This document shows positions 1-6,438 of a stretch of 11,094 nucleotides of DNA, piece by piece. The notes beneath the pieces are model-generated. The model was not told the DNA's origin. It worked only from the letters and a program-made list of their open reading frames with translations, and made no database searches. The DNA comes from Actinomycetota bacterium. GTDB lineage: Bacteria > Actinomycetota > Humimicrobiia > Humimicrobiales > Humimicrobiaceae. The DNA lies in the NCBI GenBank assembly GCA_023380915.1, contig JAMCSM010000082.1, forward strand, positions 1 to 11,094, given 5' to 3'. The position numbers and the translations under genes are program-made. Each line of letters begins with the position of its first letter. Within the stretch, counting starts at the first letter, position 1.

Positions 1-92
1 ACACCACTTAAACAGGTACTTAATATTTTAAAATCTATTTGACAAATATATATTATCGTACACCCAAAAATATATGGACATAGGTAACTTTA

Positions 93-191
93 ATGAATAT
101 TGCTTCACCGATGAATATAAAAATAGCAATTTGTGCAATAGGAAGATGTACTGATTGTGTTATGGAAGTCTTATATAAATTTATAAGTTGA
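93..191 (+). CDS. Cys-rich 32-codon micro-ORF, possible gene remnant
   Basis: Reading from the ATG at 93 gives 32 codons ending in TGA at 189-191. An AGGTAA stretch about 7 nt upstream could act as a ribosome binding site. The product has a short hydrophobic start followed by C14, C19 and C22 (ICAIGRCTDC), a Cys cluster faintly like the N-terminal cluster-binding loop of [NiFe]-hydrogenase small-subunit or NuoB-like proteins. It then stops, and its 3' end overlaps the 3' end of the convergent RelE-like toxin by 21 bp. It could be a truncated remnant, a real micro-protein or chance. Nothing around it supports a function. Confidence 0.2.
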   Translation: MNIASPMNIKIAICAIGRCTDCVMEVLYKFIS

Positions 192-446
192 TTTATCCCT
201 TTTTACAATTCTTAAAATAATTATTCTTTTATTTTTATCATAAATATCATAGATTATTCTGAAAGATAAAAACCTGATTCTAAAAGTATTATCAAAACCC
301 TTCACTTTTCTAACTCCATGAGGTCTTGAATTTATTGATAATTTATCGATAGTCTTGACCAGATCCTTGAAGTTTTTCAAATTGTTACTTAAATCTTTTA
401 GATCTCTTTCAGCAGCAGGAGATATTTCAATGCTGTATTCTTCCAT
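171..446 (-). CDS. RelE/ParE-family toxin of a type II toxin-antitoxin module
   Basis: The 91-residue basic protein has the RelE/ParE layout. An N-terminal helical half (about residues 10-35) contains the ISPAAERDLKDL segment. A beta-sheet half follows, with K47-V-K-G50, FRIRF (55-59), RIIYDIYD (63-70) and a C-terminal VKRDKSTY. This matches the family pattern of a basic strand, then an RIIY strand, then a basic/Tyr tail. RelE members cut mRNA in the ribosomal A site and ParE members poison gyrase; the sequence alone does not separate the two. Its ATG lies 10 bp after the antitoxin stop and has no clear Shine-Dalgarno, only an AAGTTAT direct repeat. Translation therefore probably depends on coupling to the antitoxin, which would keep toxin below antitoxin. 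Confidence 0.82.
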   Translation of the reverse strand: MEEYSIEISPAAERDLKDLSNNLKNFKDLVKTIDKLSINSRPHGVRKVKGFDNTFRIRFLSFRIIYDIYDKNKRIIILRIVKRDKSTYKFI

Positions 447-456
447 TTATTTTAAG

Positions 457-684
457 TTATAAGTTATTTTTTAATTCTTTCCATGGTTTGGTACCCTTGG
501 ATTTGACCTCATCCTGACTGTTTTTTATAAGTGGATCCAGCTCTAAATCTTCCTGACTTTCAATCCATTCGACAACTGCTTCAGAGACTATATCGCTTGC
601 ATTAATATTTCTTTTAGCTGCTTCAACTTTTAAATGCGTATAAGTATTCTCATCTTTAAAAACAACTGTCATTCTTTTGCTCAT
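457..684 (-). CDS. Ribbon-helix-helix antitoxin paired with the RelE-like toxin
   Basis: The 75-residue protein starts with a short beta-strand (RMTVVFKDE, about 4-12). Two helices follow, LKVEAAKRN and ASDIVSEAVVEWI (to about 41), which is the ribbon-helix-helix fold of CopG/Arc-type antitoxins. The charged tail (about 45-75, with DPLIKNS and KPWKEL) is the part that would wrap the toxin. The start is well supported: an AGGAGG (691-696 on the minus strand) sits 6 nt before the ATG. Antitoxins of this type repress their own operon, and an inverted/tandem repeat lies directly upstream (699-731). It is the first gene of a two-gene operon with the toxin. Confidence 0.82.
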   Translation of the reverse strand: MSKRMTVVFKDENTYTHLKVEAAKRNINASDIVSEAVVEWIESQEDLELDPLIKNSQDEVKSKGTKPWKELKNNL

Positions 685-698
685 TTATAATCCTCCTT

Positions 699-731
699 TA
701 TACATATAGGCATGTATACGCTTGTATGCAT
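699..731. promoter_or_regulatory. Candidate antitoxin operator upstream of the RelE module
   Basis: TATACAT (699-705) and ATGTATA (712-718) form a perfect 7-bp inverted repeat with a 6-bp spacer. A further TGTAT at 723-727 repeats the TGTAT at 713-717 exactly 10 bp on, one helical turn. Ribbon-helix-helix repressors bind such short arrayed half-sites cooperatively. The array ends about 3 bp before the AGGAGG of the antitoxin, so bound repressor would block the promoter or the transcript start. Assignment as operator is inference. Confidence 0.5.
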
Positions 732-765
732 AGTAGCAAATAATACATCTTATTTCAAATATTGT

Positions 766-794
766 TTTAAATTACAAAACTGATTATCTGTCAA
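766..794 (-). promoter_or_regulatory. Candidate promoter of the RelE-type module
   Basis: On the minus strand, a consensus -35 TTGACA (794 to 789) is followed after 17 bp by TTTAAA (771 to 766), which matches four of six -10 positions. It points at the antitoxin gene, with the operator-like repeats downstream. The -10 is weak and the region is very AT-rich. Confidence 0.35.
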
Positions 795-924
795 ATAATT
801 TTTATTAATAAATTTATATAAAATTTTAATTATAATTTTACTTAAATATTGATATAATAAATTAAATTGTTTTTTTTAAAAATATTCAACTTACTATTAA
901 AAAAAATAAATATGGAGTCTTAAA
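795..924. other. AT-rich divergent intergenic region of the two toxin-antitoxin modules
   Basis: This stretch is almost pure A/T between about 795 and 890 and codes for nothing visible. On the plus strand it holds two TATAAT hexamers (831-836 and 853-858) that could be the -10 of the vapBC-like operon, but no good -35 stands 17 bp upstream of either. GGAG at 914-917, 7 nt before the ATG at 925, is the ribosome binding site of the downstream gene. Confidence 0.45.
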
Positions 925-1218
925 ATGGCAATAATAAATATTTCAATATCCGAGGATATTATTAAAAAAATTGATAATTATAAGAAAATAATACAAAAGA
1001 ACCGTTCTGAATTTTTTGCAGATGCAGTAAGATTATATTTTAAACAGGTTGAAGAATATATTGCTTTTGAAAAACGGAAAGAAGCAATAAGACATTTAAT
1101 GAAAATAGGGGAAAGATTACAAAAAGAAGGGGTATTTAAAGAGGATTTTGATACAGCAGAAGAAATCAGAAAATTAAGACAGGAGAGGACCGATGAATTA
1201 CTCCGAAGAGTTCAATAA
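925..1218 (+). CDS. CopG-type ribbon-helix-helix antitoxin (VapB-like)
   Basis: The 97-residue protein opens with a typical CopG strand (INISISEDIIKKID, about 4-17). The turn and second helix (NRSEFFADAVRLYF, about 26-39) complete a ribbon-helix-helix DNA-binding domain. A long charged helical tail (about 40-97) would bind the toxin. The start is set by GGAG 7 nt upstream. Its last 26 bp overlap the start of the PIN-domain gene in another frame, which is typical of translationally coupled vapBC pairs. It probably represses its own promoter in the 685-924 gap. The name VapB-like rests on the partner; the fold itself is common to many antitoxins. Confidence 0.8.
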   Translation: MAIINISISEDIIKKIDNYKKIIQKNRSEFFADAVRLYFKQVEEYIAFEKRKEAIRHLMKIGERLQKEGVFKEDFDTAEEIRKLRQERTDELLRRVQ

Positions 1219-1696
1219 TTTAGAAACAGAGCACTTTGATAATTTTATGATTCAGGAAAAAAACCACGAGACTGTAGTTCTTGATTCTTCAGTTGTATTT
1301 AAATGGTTTTATTTTAAGAATGAATGCAGTATAAAAACTGCTCAAAGCCTTTATGAAAAAACTATTTCCGGATATTTTCATGTACTTACACCGGAACTTC
1401 TGCTTTATGAAATAATAAACATCTTTAGATTTAGGACAGAGATAGATGTGTCAATACTTGAAGAAATACTTAAAGAACTTTTTAATATATTGATATTTAT
1501 AAAACTGGATTTTAAGGATTATGTAAATGCATATAAAATATCCAGAAAAACGAATAATTCAATTTATGATTCCATCTATGTGGCGCTATCGGAAAAATAT
1601 AAAGCTTTGTTCATAACTGCCGATAGAAAGCTATATGAAACTTTGAACTCTTTTAATTACAATATAGTTTTACTTGATGATTTTATAAGTTTATAG
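1193..1696 (+). CDS. PIN-domain toxin ribonuclease (VapC-like)
   Basis: The 167-residue protein carries the four acidic residues of a PIN-domain metal-dependent RNase: D31 in VVLDSSVVFKWF, E73 in PELLLYEI, D126 in SIYDSIYVAL and D144 in ITADRKL. VapC toxins cut tRNA or rRNA and are neutralised by their antitoxin. The ATG at 1193 has a strong AGGAGAGG ribosome site (1181-1188) inside the antitoxin gene, so this start is preferred. It adds a polar 26-residue N-terminal extension before the first strand, which most VapC proteins lack. The alternative ATG at 1247 has no ribosome site. The gene ends the plus-strand operon and converges on the URO-D gene that ends at 1795. Confidence 0.85.
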   Translation: MNYSEEFNNLETEHFDNFMIQEKNHETVVLDSSVVFKWFYFKNECSIKTAQSLYEKTISGYFHVLTPELLLYEIINIFRFRTEIDVSILEEILKELFNILIFIKLDFKDYVNAYKISRKTNNSIYDSIYVALSEKYKALFITADRKLYETLNSFNYNIVLLDDFISL

Positions 1697-1748
1697 AGTT
1701 GATTTTGCTGTGTCTTTTTCAACCTTTATAGGATTATGTGGTTTGAAT

Positions 1749-1769
1749 AGAATGAAATATTTTCATTCT
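1749..1769. repeat. Perfect hairpin between convergent genes
   Basis: AGAATGAAA (1749-1757) and TTTCATTCT (1761-1769) form a 9-bp perfect inverted repeat with a 3-nt loop. It lies in the 98-bp gap where the PIN-toxin gene and the long minus-strand operon converge. It may help end or stabilise both transcripts, but neither strand has a T-run after it, so it is not a standard intrinsic terminator. Confidence 0.45.
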
Positions 1770-1794
1770 GCAATGTCCTGTATCGTTAATATAG

Positions 1795-2952
1795 TTATTT
1801 CACTAATTTTATATCACTGAATTCCTGAAAGCTTCTAAATAATTCTTCAATATTTTCAATTTTTGAATCATAATTTATTTCAGCATATAGTATCAGACCT
1901 CCATCTTTTGTCCCAAATTTTTCAATTAAATTTCTGACATAAGTTCTTACATCACTGGTTGTTCCAAATTGTAAAAGATATTGACGATCTATATCCGTTC
2001 TGATACAGACTCTACCTTTACAAATATCAGAAACCATATCAATATCCATGGCTGACAACTGAATATTTAATATATCTATTCCGATTTCCAATAAATCATT
2101 CAATATTTTTGTAATATTTCCGTCACTATGAAAATCTACATGTAAACCTCTTTTCTTAACTTCACCAACAAAATCCTTATAAATTGGTTTAAAATATCTC
2201 CTCCATAAAGTTGGATCGATCATAAGATCCTTCTGAGTACCCCAATCATCTTCAAAGCATATACCGTGGATATTATAAACAGCCAGTTTTTTTAAAGTTT
2301 CTAAATTGTAATATTTAATTTTTATTAATAATTCTTCAATCATTTTTGGCTCAGAATATAGAGCAATCATTAAATTTTCATATCCAATCAAATACTGTAA
2401 TAATTCAAAGAAATTGCCTATATATGCAAATAAGTATTTTTTATATTTTTTAGCAAAATCACTTTGTTTTTTTAAGAAAGGATAATCATACCTCCAATGA
2501 GAATTTGGATCTGGAAATTTATAACTTCTTAATACTTCCTCGGCTGAGACTTTTTCAAAATCTTTAGATAATGGATTTAAAACAGGTATGCCTATTATGT
2601 CTGGGTCATTTCTTCTCCATATGCACCCCCATTCATCACTTTGGTCACCTTTACTTCCAGGTTTTCCGTACATAAACGATCTGGGATTTATAAATGCAAA
2701 ATCATCATTTAAAATGTACGCTGACATTTTTTCAATTCCTGCACTCGATGTAATTGTTGGTGAATCAATACGCCACAACCTTAACTCATTGTTCTCAAGC
2801 TCTTTAAATAAATCTTTATTATATTTTTTTAAAACCAAATAAAGACTATTGCCATATTTTCCCCATACCTTAGGTAGAATATTAAACATAATAGGATATC
2901 TATCCGGCTGATTAAAATTAATTGATCTAGTAACCCTTGTTGTGCTATCCAT
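1795..2952 (-). CDS. URO-D/MtaA-superfamily protein with Cys-less metal motif
   Basis: The 385-residue protein begins with the URO-D-superfamily opening (RVTRSINFNQPDRYP). It contains the DEWG element (106-109), a mid-barrel FEDDWG segment (233-238) and the C-terminal barrel motif HVDFHSDGNI. The position normally His-X-Cys in MtaA/CmuA-type methyltransferases is H275-S-D277, and the later Cys position reads RTDIDRQ with D320. The thiol zinc ligands are therefore replaced by acids. It lacks the RQAGR signature of HemE, so it is not the haem enzyme. It is the last gene of the operon, 36 bp after the isomerase-like gene, with AGGAA about 8 nt before the ATG. It may be a methyltransferase with altered metal site, a lyase-type relative or a subunit partner of the 4413-5549 product. 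Family is sure, reaction is not. Confidence 0.75.
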   Translation of the reverse strand: MDSTTRVTRSINFNQPDRYPIMFNILPKVWGKYGNSLYLVLKKYNKDLFKELENNELRLWRIDSPTITSSAGIEKMSAYILNDDFAFINPRSFMYGKPGSKGDQSDEWGCIWRRNDPDIIGIPVLNPLSKDFEKVSAEEVLRSYKFPDPNSHWRYDYPFLKKQSDFAKKYKKYLFAYIGNFFELLQYLIGYENLMIALYSEPKMIEELLIKIKYYNLETLKKLAVYNIHGICFEDDWGTQKDLMIDPTLWRRYFKPIYKDFVGEVKKRGLHVDFHSDGNITKILNDLLEIGIDILNIQLSAMDIDMVSDICKGRVCIRTDIDRQYLLQFGTTSDVRTYVRNLIEKFGTKDGGLILYAEINYDSKIENIEELFRSFQEFSDIKLVK

Positions 2953-2988
2953 GTAATATTCCTAATGTTCTATTTTTTATTGAAATTT

Positions 2989-4389
2989 TTATAGAGTAAT
3001 AAAACTAAGATCAAATATCTTTGACAGAATTTCCAAATCTTCAGTAAATTCACCGTAAGCAACTGCCCAGTGATGGCTGATTTTATTTTCATAAAAAAAT
3101 TTAAGAATATCATCGATACTTGATTTGAATTTTATTCTCATATGCGGATAACTCATTTCGGGTTTACCCCCGCATGAATATCCACTCAAGACTGCAATCT
3201 GAAAATTATTATTAATATAGGAAAGATTGAATAATGTAACTTTTCCAGCTTTTGCCTTCATTTCCATCATTAAACTTCTCACACAATTCTCAGCCTCTAT
3301 ATCTTTTTTTATAATTATATCTTTACCATTATCTGCCAGAGAATAAACAACAACTGGACCTCCATGTCCAAAAATAATGTCATTATTATCTTCGTCAAAA
3401 GTTTTAACTTCGAGCATCATCGGGTTATCATCTGCTATTTCTTTTAAGAGGTAAATAGAAGTTGTAAAGTTAATATCACCTTCAACAGTTATAACCCTTT
3501 TTTCATCAGAGAATTTTCTGGTATGTAAAGCAGGCTTTAAACCCATTTTATCAAATAATTCCTGACATTCATCATTTATCGATAACCCATCTAATTTATA
3601 AAAATCTAAAAGCTTTTCAAGACCTAAAGAGGCTCTTGCATTTTCAGCAAGCATGGAATCATTAATAGATTTATCCACAGTATAGTTATCCCTTATCTCT
3701 TTAACAAATTTTAATACCTCATCTTCAGCAATGTCTTCATTGATTTTTTTATATTCGGCTATAGAAATATATTTGATTTTAGGACCAATTTTTGTCAACA
3801 ATTTAAATTCATCCGTATATGTGTCCAGCATTATATCGCACCTGTAAGGCAATAATCCGAATTCCAGTTTTTGTAATTCTTTTCTTATTGTCGCAAGTCT
3901 TATTATTTTTTTTATTTTATTTATAGCTATTGTGTTTTTTAAATTACTGGTAATAAAAAAGATTTCTTTGTTTAACTTTCTTAACACTGTTGCAGCCTGT
4001 AATGAACCTAATGGACCATAACTATACATGGTAAGTACAGGATCAACCTCACTTTTAATACACTTTTCGTAGGGATAAAAATTCCAAAGAATAAAAGTTT
4101 TATGCCTCAGATTATTTACAAAAGGCAAAACAAGTTCATCTTCTCCCCATGCCAAATAAATAATTACAACCGCATCCACATCTTCATATGAAAATTTTAA
4201 TGCTGCTTCATCAGCTTTTTCCCGGGATGTGATAAAATCTGAGCAAATTAAATCCTGTTCAGCTTCCAATATATTTATTATTTCTTTCTTATCGCTATCC
4301 AACCACTTTTTTATTTTCCTGCCTTCTTCAGTTGGCTTTAAAAACCAGCTGGAGAGAAAAAAAGCAACACCAACCCTGGATTTTTTCAT
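2989..4389 (-). CDS. Divergent L-fucose/L-arabinose isomerase-like protein
   Basis: The 466-residue protein resembles the FucI/AraA-like family. The N-terminal half is Rossmann-like (RVGVAFF at 5-11, DAVVIIYLAWGEDE at 72-85, MYSYGPLGSLQAATVL at 121-136). The C-terminal half carries family-style metal-site elements: VEGD (302-305), LEVKTFDED (326-334), GHGGP (341-345), PHMRIKF (415-421) and HHWAVAYGEFTEDL (439-452). Known members isomerise aldoses and ketoses using Glu/Asp/His-bound Mn2+. E303, E327 and H439 or H440 are the plausible ligands by position. The usual HCG is HGG here. It is too divergent to be named fucose or arabinose isomerase. It sits between two URO-D genes, 23 bp after the first, with a good GAGGTGA site (4397-4403) before its ATG. 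The substrate is unknown; a sugar imported by the upstream transporter is the simplest guess. Confidence 0.7.
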   Translation of the reverse strand: MKKSRVGVAFFLSSWFLKPTEEGRKIKKWLDSDKKEIINILEAEQDLICSDFITSREKADEAALKFSYEDVDAVVIIYLAWGEDELVLPFVNNLRHKTFILWNFYPYEKCIKSEVDPVLTMYSYGPLGSLQAATVLRKLNKEIFFITSNLKNTIAINKIKKIIRLATIRKELQKLEFGLLPYRCDIMLDTYTDEFKLLTKIGPKIKYISIAEYKKINEDIAEDEVLKFVKEIRDNYTVDKSINDSMLAENARASLGLEKLLDFYKLDGLSINDECQELFDKMGLKPALHTRKFSDEKRVITVEGDINFTTSIYLLKEIADDNPMMLEVKTFDEDNNDIIFGHGGPVVVYSLADNGKDIIIKKDIEAENCVRSLMMEMKAKAGKVTLFNLSYINNNFQIAVLSGYSCGGKPEMSYPHMRIKFKSSIDDILKFFYENKISHHWAVAYGEFTEDLEILSKIFDLSFITL

Positions 4390-4412
4390 TTCTCAATCAC
4401 CTCAAAAATAAT

Positions 4413-5549
4413 TTATTTGTATTTTCTGTATTTGATCGCAGATGTAAATAAAGCCATTACATTTGCAGGAGGCACATTAAATTGGATGTTATGGATAGGT
4501 GCAAAAACAAATCCCCCGCCAAGAGCAAGATCATCAATTCTTCTTTTTACCTCCTCCTCAATTTCCTTTGGTGTTTTATTAGGCAGTATAACCTGAGAGT
4601 CGCAGCCTCCTCCCCAGAAAACAATATCTTTTCCAAACTCTTTCTTTAATTTCTTTGTATCCATATCTTTTGCAGAAACCTGAACCGGATTTAAAATGTC
4701 TATTCCAACTTCAATCAAATCCGGAATAAATTCATAAACAGACCCGCAGGAATGTAAATATATTTTTGCTGTTGTAATATCTTTTATAAATTTTATAATT
4801 TCAGAATAGAAAGGTTTAAAAATATTCCTAAATATCTTAGGGTTAAATAATGGACCATTTTGACCTCCCAGATCATCCCCTATTGCTATTATATCTATAA
4901 TATTACCAATTTCATCAAGTATATTTTTCCAGAATAATTTTTGCCATTCCAAGTTTTTCTCAAGAAGTTTTTCGATAATTTTTAAATTTGTTGCAAGATC
5001 CATGTAAGCTTGTTCGTAACTTCTCATAGTATTCATGAAATCAACAGCAAAATCTACAGGTGCAAAAATAACGGAAGCCTTATTTAAATTATTACTTATA
5101 TTCAATATTTCATTTTTTAAACCTGTTACCCTTGCTTTATCTGAAGGATTGGGAAACTGAAATTTATTTATATCTTTAATTGTAAAATTTTTCATTACAT
5201 GTTCTTTAAAATCATAAAAAAACCCTCCCTTGGGCCTGATATACTTATTTCCCCATTCATCCTCATATGTGTCATCAATTTCATTGATTTTAAAAATATA
5301 ATTACTTGCAGGTTTTGTTAATACAGGCATAACATCACTTTGAAAAATTTCCAGCAACCTTTCATCAGGAGATACGATATATTGAAAATAATCAAGAATT
5401 TTCTGTTTTCCTCCCTTGAATCCCAAGTACTCTTTTAATTTTTGCTCACCTATTGCATGAATACTGGTATGCATACCCCCAAAATCAATAGGAACCCTAT
5501 CCGGCTCTTCATGATTAATTGATTTTAAAACTCGATCTCTTGAATTCAT
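4413..5549 (-). CDS. URO-D/MtaA-family methyltransferase-like protein with zinc motif
   Basis: The 378-residue TIM-barrel protein has the superfamily start (RVLKSINHEEPDRVPIDFGG), DEWG (97-100), GDDLGGQNG (224-232) and the zinc-site motif H266-S-C268-G followed by GGGC316. This His-X-Cys...Cys set binds zinc in MtaA/MtbA/CmuA-type proteins. Those move methyl groups between a corrinoid and a thiol or other carrier; some related proteins are thought to demethylate methoxylated compounds. The HemE signature RQAGR is absent, so haem synthesis is unlikely. The ribosome site AGGGG (5556-5560) overlaps the stop codon of the preceding permease, which implies tight coupling to the transporter. It likely takes part in methyl transfer from the imported substrate, but the donor and acceptor cannot be told from sequence. 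Confidence 0.78.
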   Translation of the reverse strand: MNSRDRVLKSINHEEPDRVPIDFGGMHTSIHAIGEQKLKEYLGFKGGKQKILDYFQYIVSPDERLLEIFQSDVMPVLTKPASNYIFKINEIDDTYEDEWGNKYIRPKGGFFYDFKEHVMKNFTIKDINKFQFPNPSDKARVTGLKNEILNISNNLNKASVIFAPVDFAVDFMNTMRSYEQAYMDLATNLKIIEKLLEKNLEWQKLFWKNILDEIGNIIDIIAIGDDLGGQNGPLFNPKIFRNIFKPFYSEIIKFIKDITTAKIYLHSCGSVYEFIPDLIEVGIDILNPVQVSAKDMDTKKLKKEFGKDIVFWGGGCDSQVILPNKTPKEIEEEVKRRIDDLALGGGFVFAPIHNIQFNVPPANVMALFTSAIKYRKYK

Positions 5550-5559
5550 TCTTTTACCC

Positions 5560-6387
5560 CTAACCTTTTACTGCACCGAAAGTTAAGCCCCTTACAATAT
5601 TTTTGAATATAAATATTGTGATTAAAATTATAGGAATTGTATGAATCATAGCCTCTGAACAAACTGCACCCCATAATGTTCCACTTCTTTGCAATAAATC
5701 TGGGATCGCAACTGTCATGGTTCTAGAATGATTGCCAGACAAAATCAAAGGAAATAAGAAATCATTCCAGGCAAAAATAAAAGAAAAAATACCTACAGTC
5801 ACAACTCCCGGAATTGAAAGTTTAAGTGCTATATGCCAAAATGAACCAAAATTACTACAGCCGTCAATTTTTGCAGATTCTTCAATTTCATGAGGTATTT
5901 CCCTGAAAAATCCTATCATTATCCAGATTACAAAAACAATATTGAATGATGAATCTGCAATCATTAAAGCAAAAACTGAATCCAATAAACCCAAATCCCT
6001 AAAAAGAAAATAAGAAGGAATTGCTAGGGTAATAGGTGGCACCAATATTGTTGCAAATAAAAATGCCAAAATAAAATGTTTTCCAAAAATTTTGAACTTA
6101 TAGAGCCCGTATGCGGATGGTAAACCAATTATTAATGAAATGACTGCACTACCTGTAGCAACAGAAAGACTATTAAAAAAATATTTTCCAAAATACTTGT
6201 CTACCCATACCTTAACATAATTTTCAAAAATTGGTTTAAATGAGCTAAAAGGACTGCCTGCAAACAATCTGGAATCTGGTTTAAAGCTATTGATCAGAAT
6301 CCAGATGTAAGGTAAAATAAAAACTGCTAAAATAATTACTAAAATAACATAGGTTATTACTGGTTTTCGTTTTTTAATGAAATTCAT
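5560..6387 (-). CDS. ABC carbohydrate-type permease, MalG-like (CUT1)
   Basis: The 275-residue membrane protein has about six membrane segments (roughly 10-33, 72-92, 105-128, 136-160, 190-215 and 243-262). It also has the cytoplasmic EAA loop, which docks to the ATPase, as EESAKIDGCSNFGSFWHIAL (169-188). The short N-terminal tail, the NSFKPD element after the first segment and the C-terminal GAVKG are typical of MalG/LacG-type permeases. It would form the channel with the MalF-like partner encoded just upstream. Its stop codon lies 10 bp before the next ATG and overlaps that gene's ribosome site. Start choice is supported by AAGAGGAA just before the ATG. The substrate is unknown; family members carry oligosaccharides, glycerol phosphate and related polyols. 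Confidence 0.92.
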   Translation of the reverse strand: MNFIKKRKPVITYVILVIILAVFILPYIWILINSFKPDSRLFAGSPFSSFKPIFENYVKVWVDKYFGKYFFNSLSVATGSAVISLIIGLPSAYGLYKFKIFGKHFILAFLFATILVPPITLAIPSYFLFRDLGLLDSVFALMIADSSFNIVFVIWIMIGFFREIPHEIEESAKIDGCSNFGSFWHIALKLSIPGVVTVGIFSFIFAWNDFLFPLILSGNHSRTMTVAIPDLLQRSGTLWGAVCSEAMIHTIPIILITIFIFKNIVRGLTFGAVKG

Positions 6388-6438
6388 TTGTTCCTCTTAA
6401 TTTGGTAATTTTATAAAAAACTTTAATCCTTATTTTTT

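Noticed and set aside
39..56. TTGACA (39-44) with TATTAT (51-56) as a promoter
   Set aside because: The spacer is only 6 bp, and no -10-like hexamer occurs at about 17 bp.
795..890. Replication origin or centromere-like AT-rich site
   Set aside because: The stretch is AT-rich but lacks iterons, DnaA boxes or partition genes; it is better read as a promoter region.
2588..2842. Plus-strand reading frame inside the URO-D gene
   Set aside because: It is fully antisense to a well-supported gene, has no family features and no convincing ribosome site.
1795..5549. Haem-synthesis uroporphyrinogen decarboxylase (HemE) for the two URO-D genes
   Set aside because: Neither has the N-terminal RQAGR signature, one has the methyltransferase-type zinc motif, and no haem genes are nearby.
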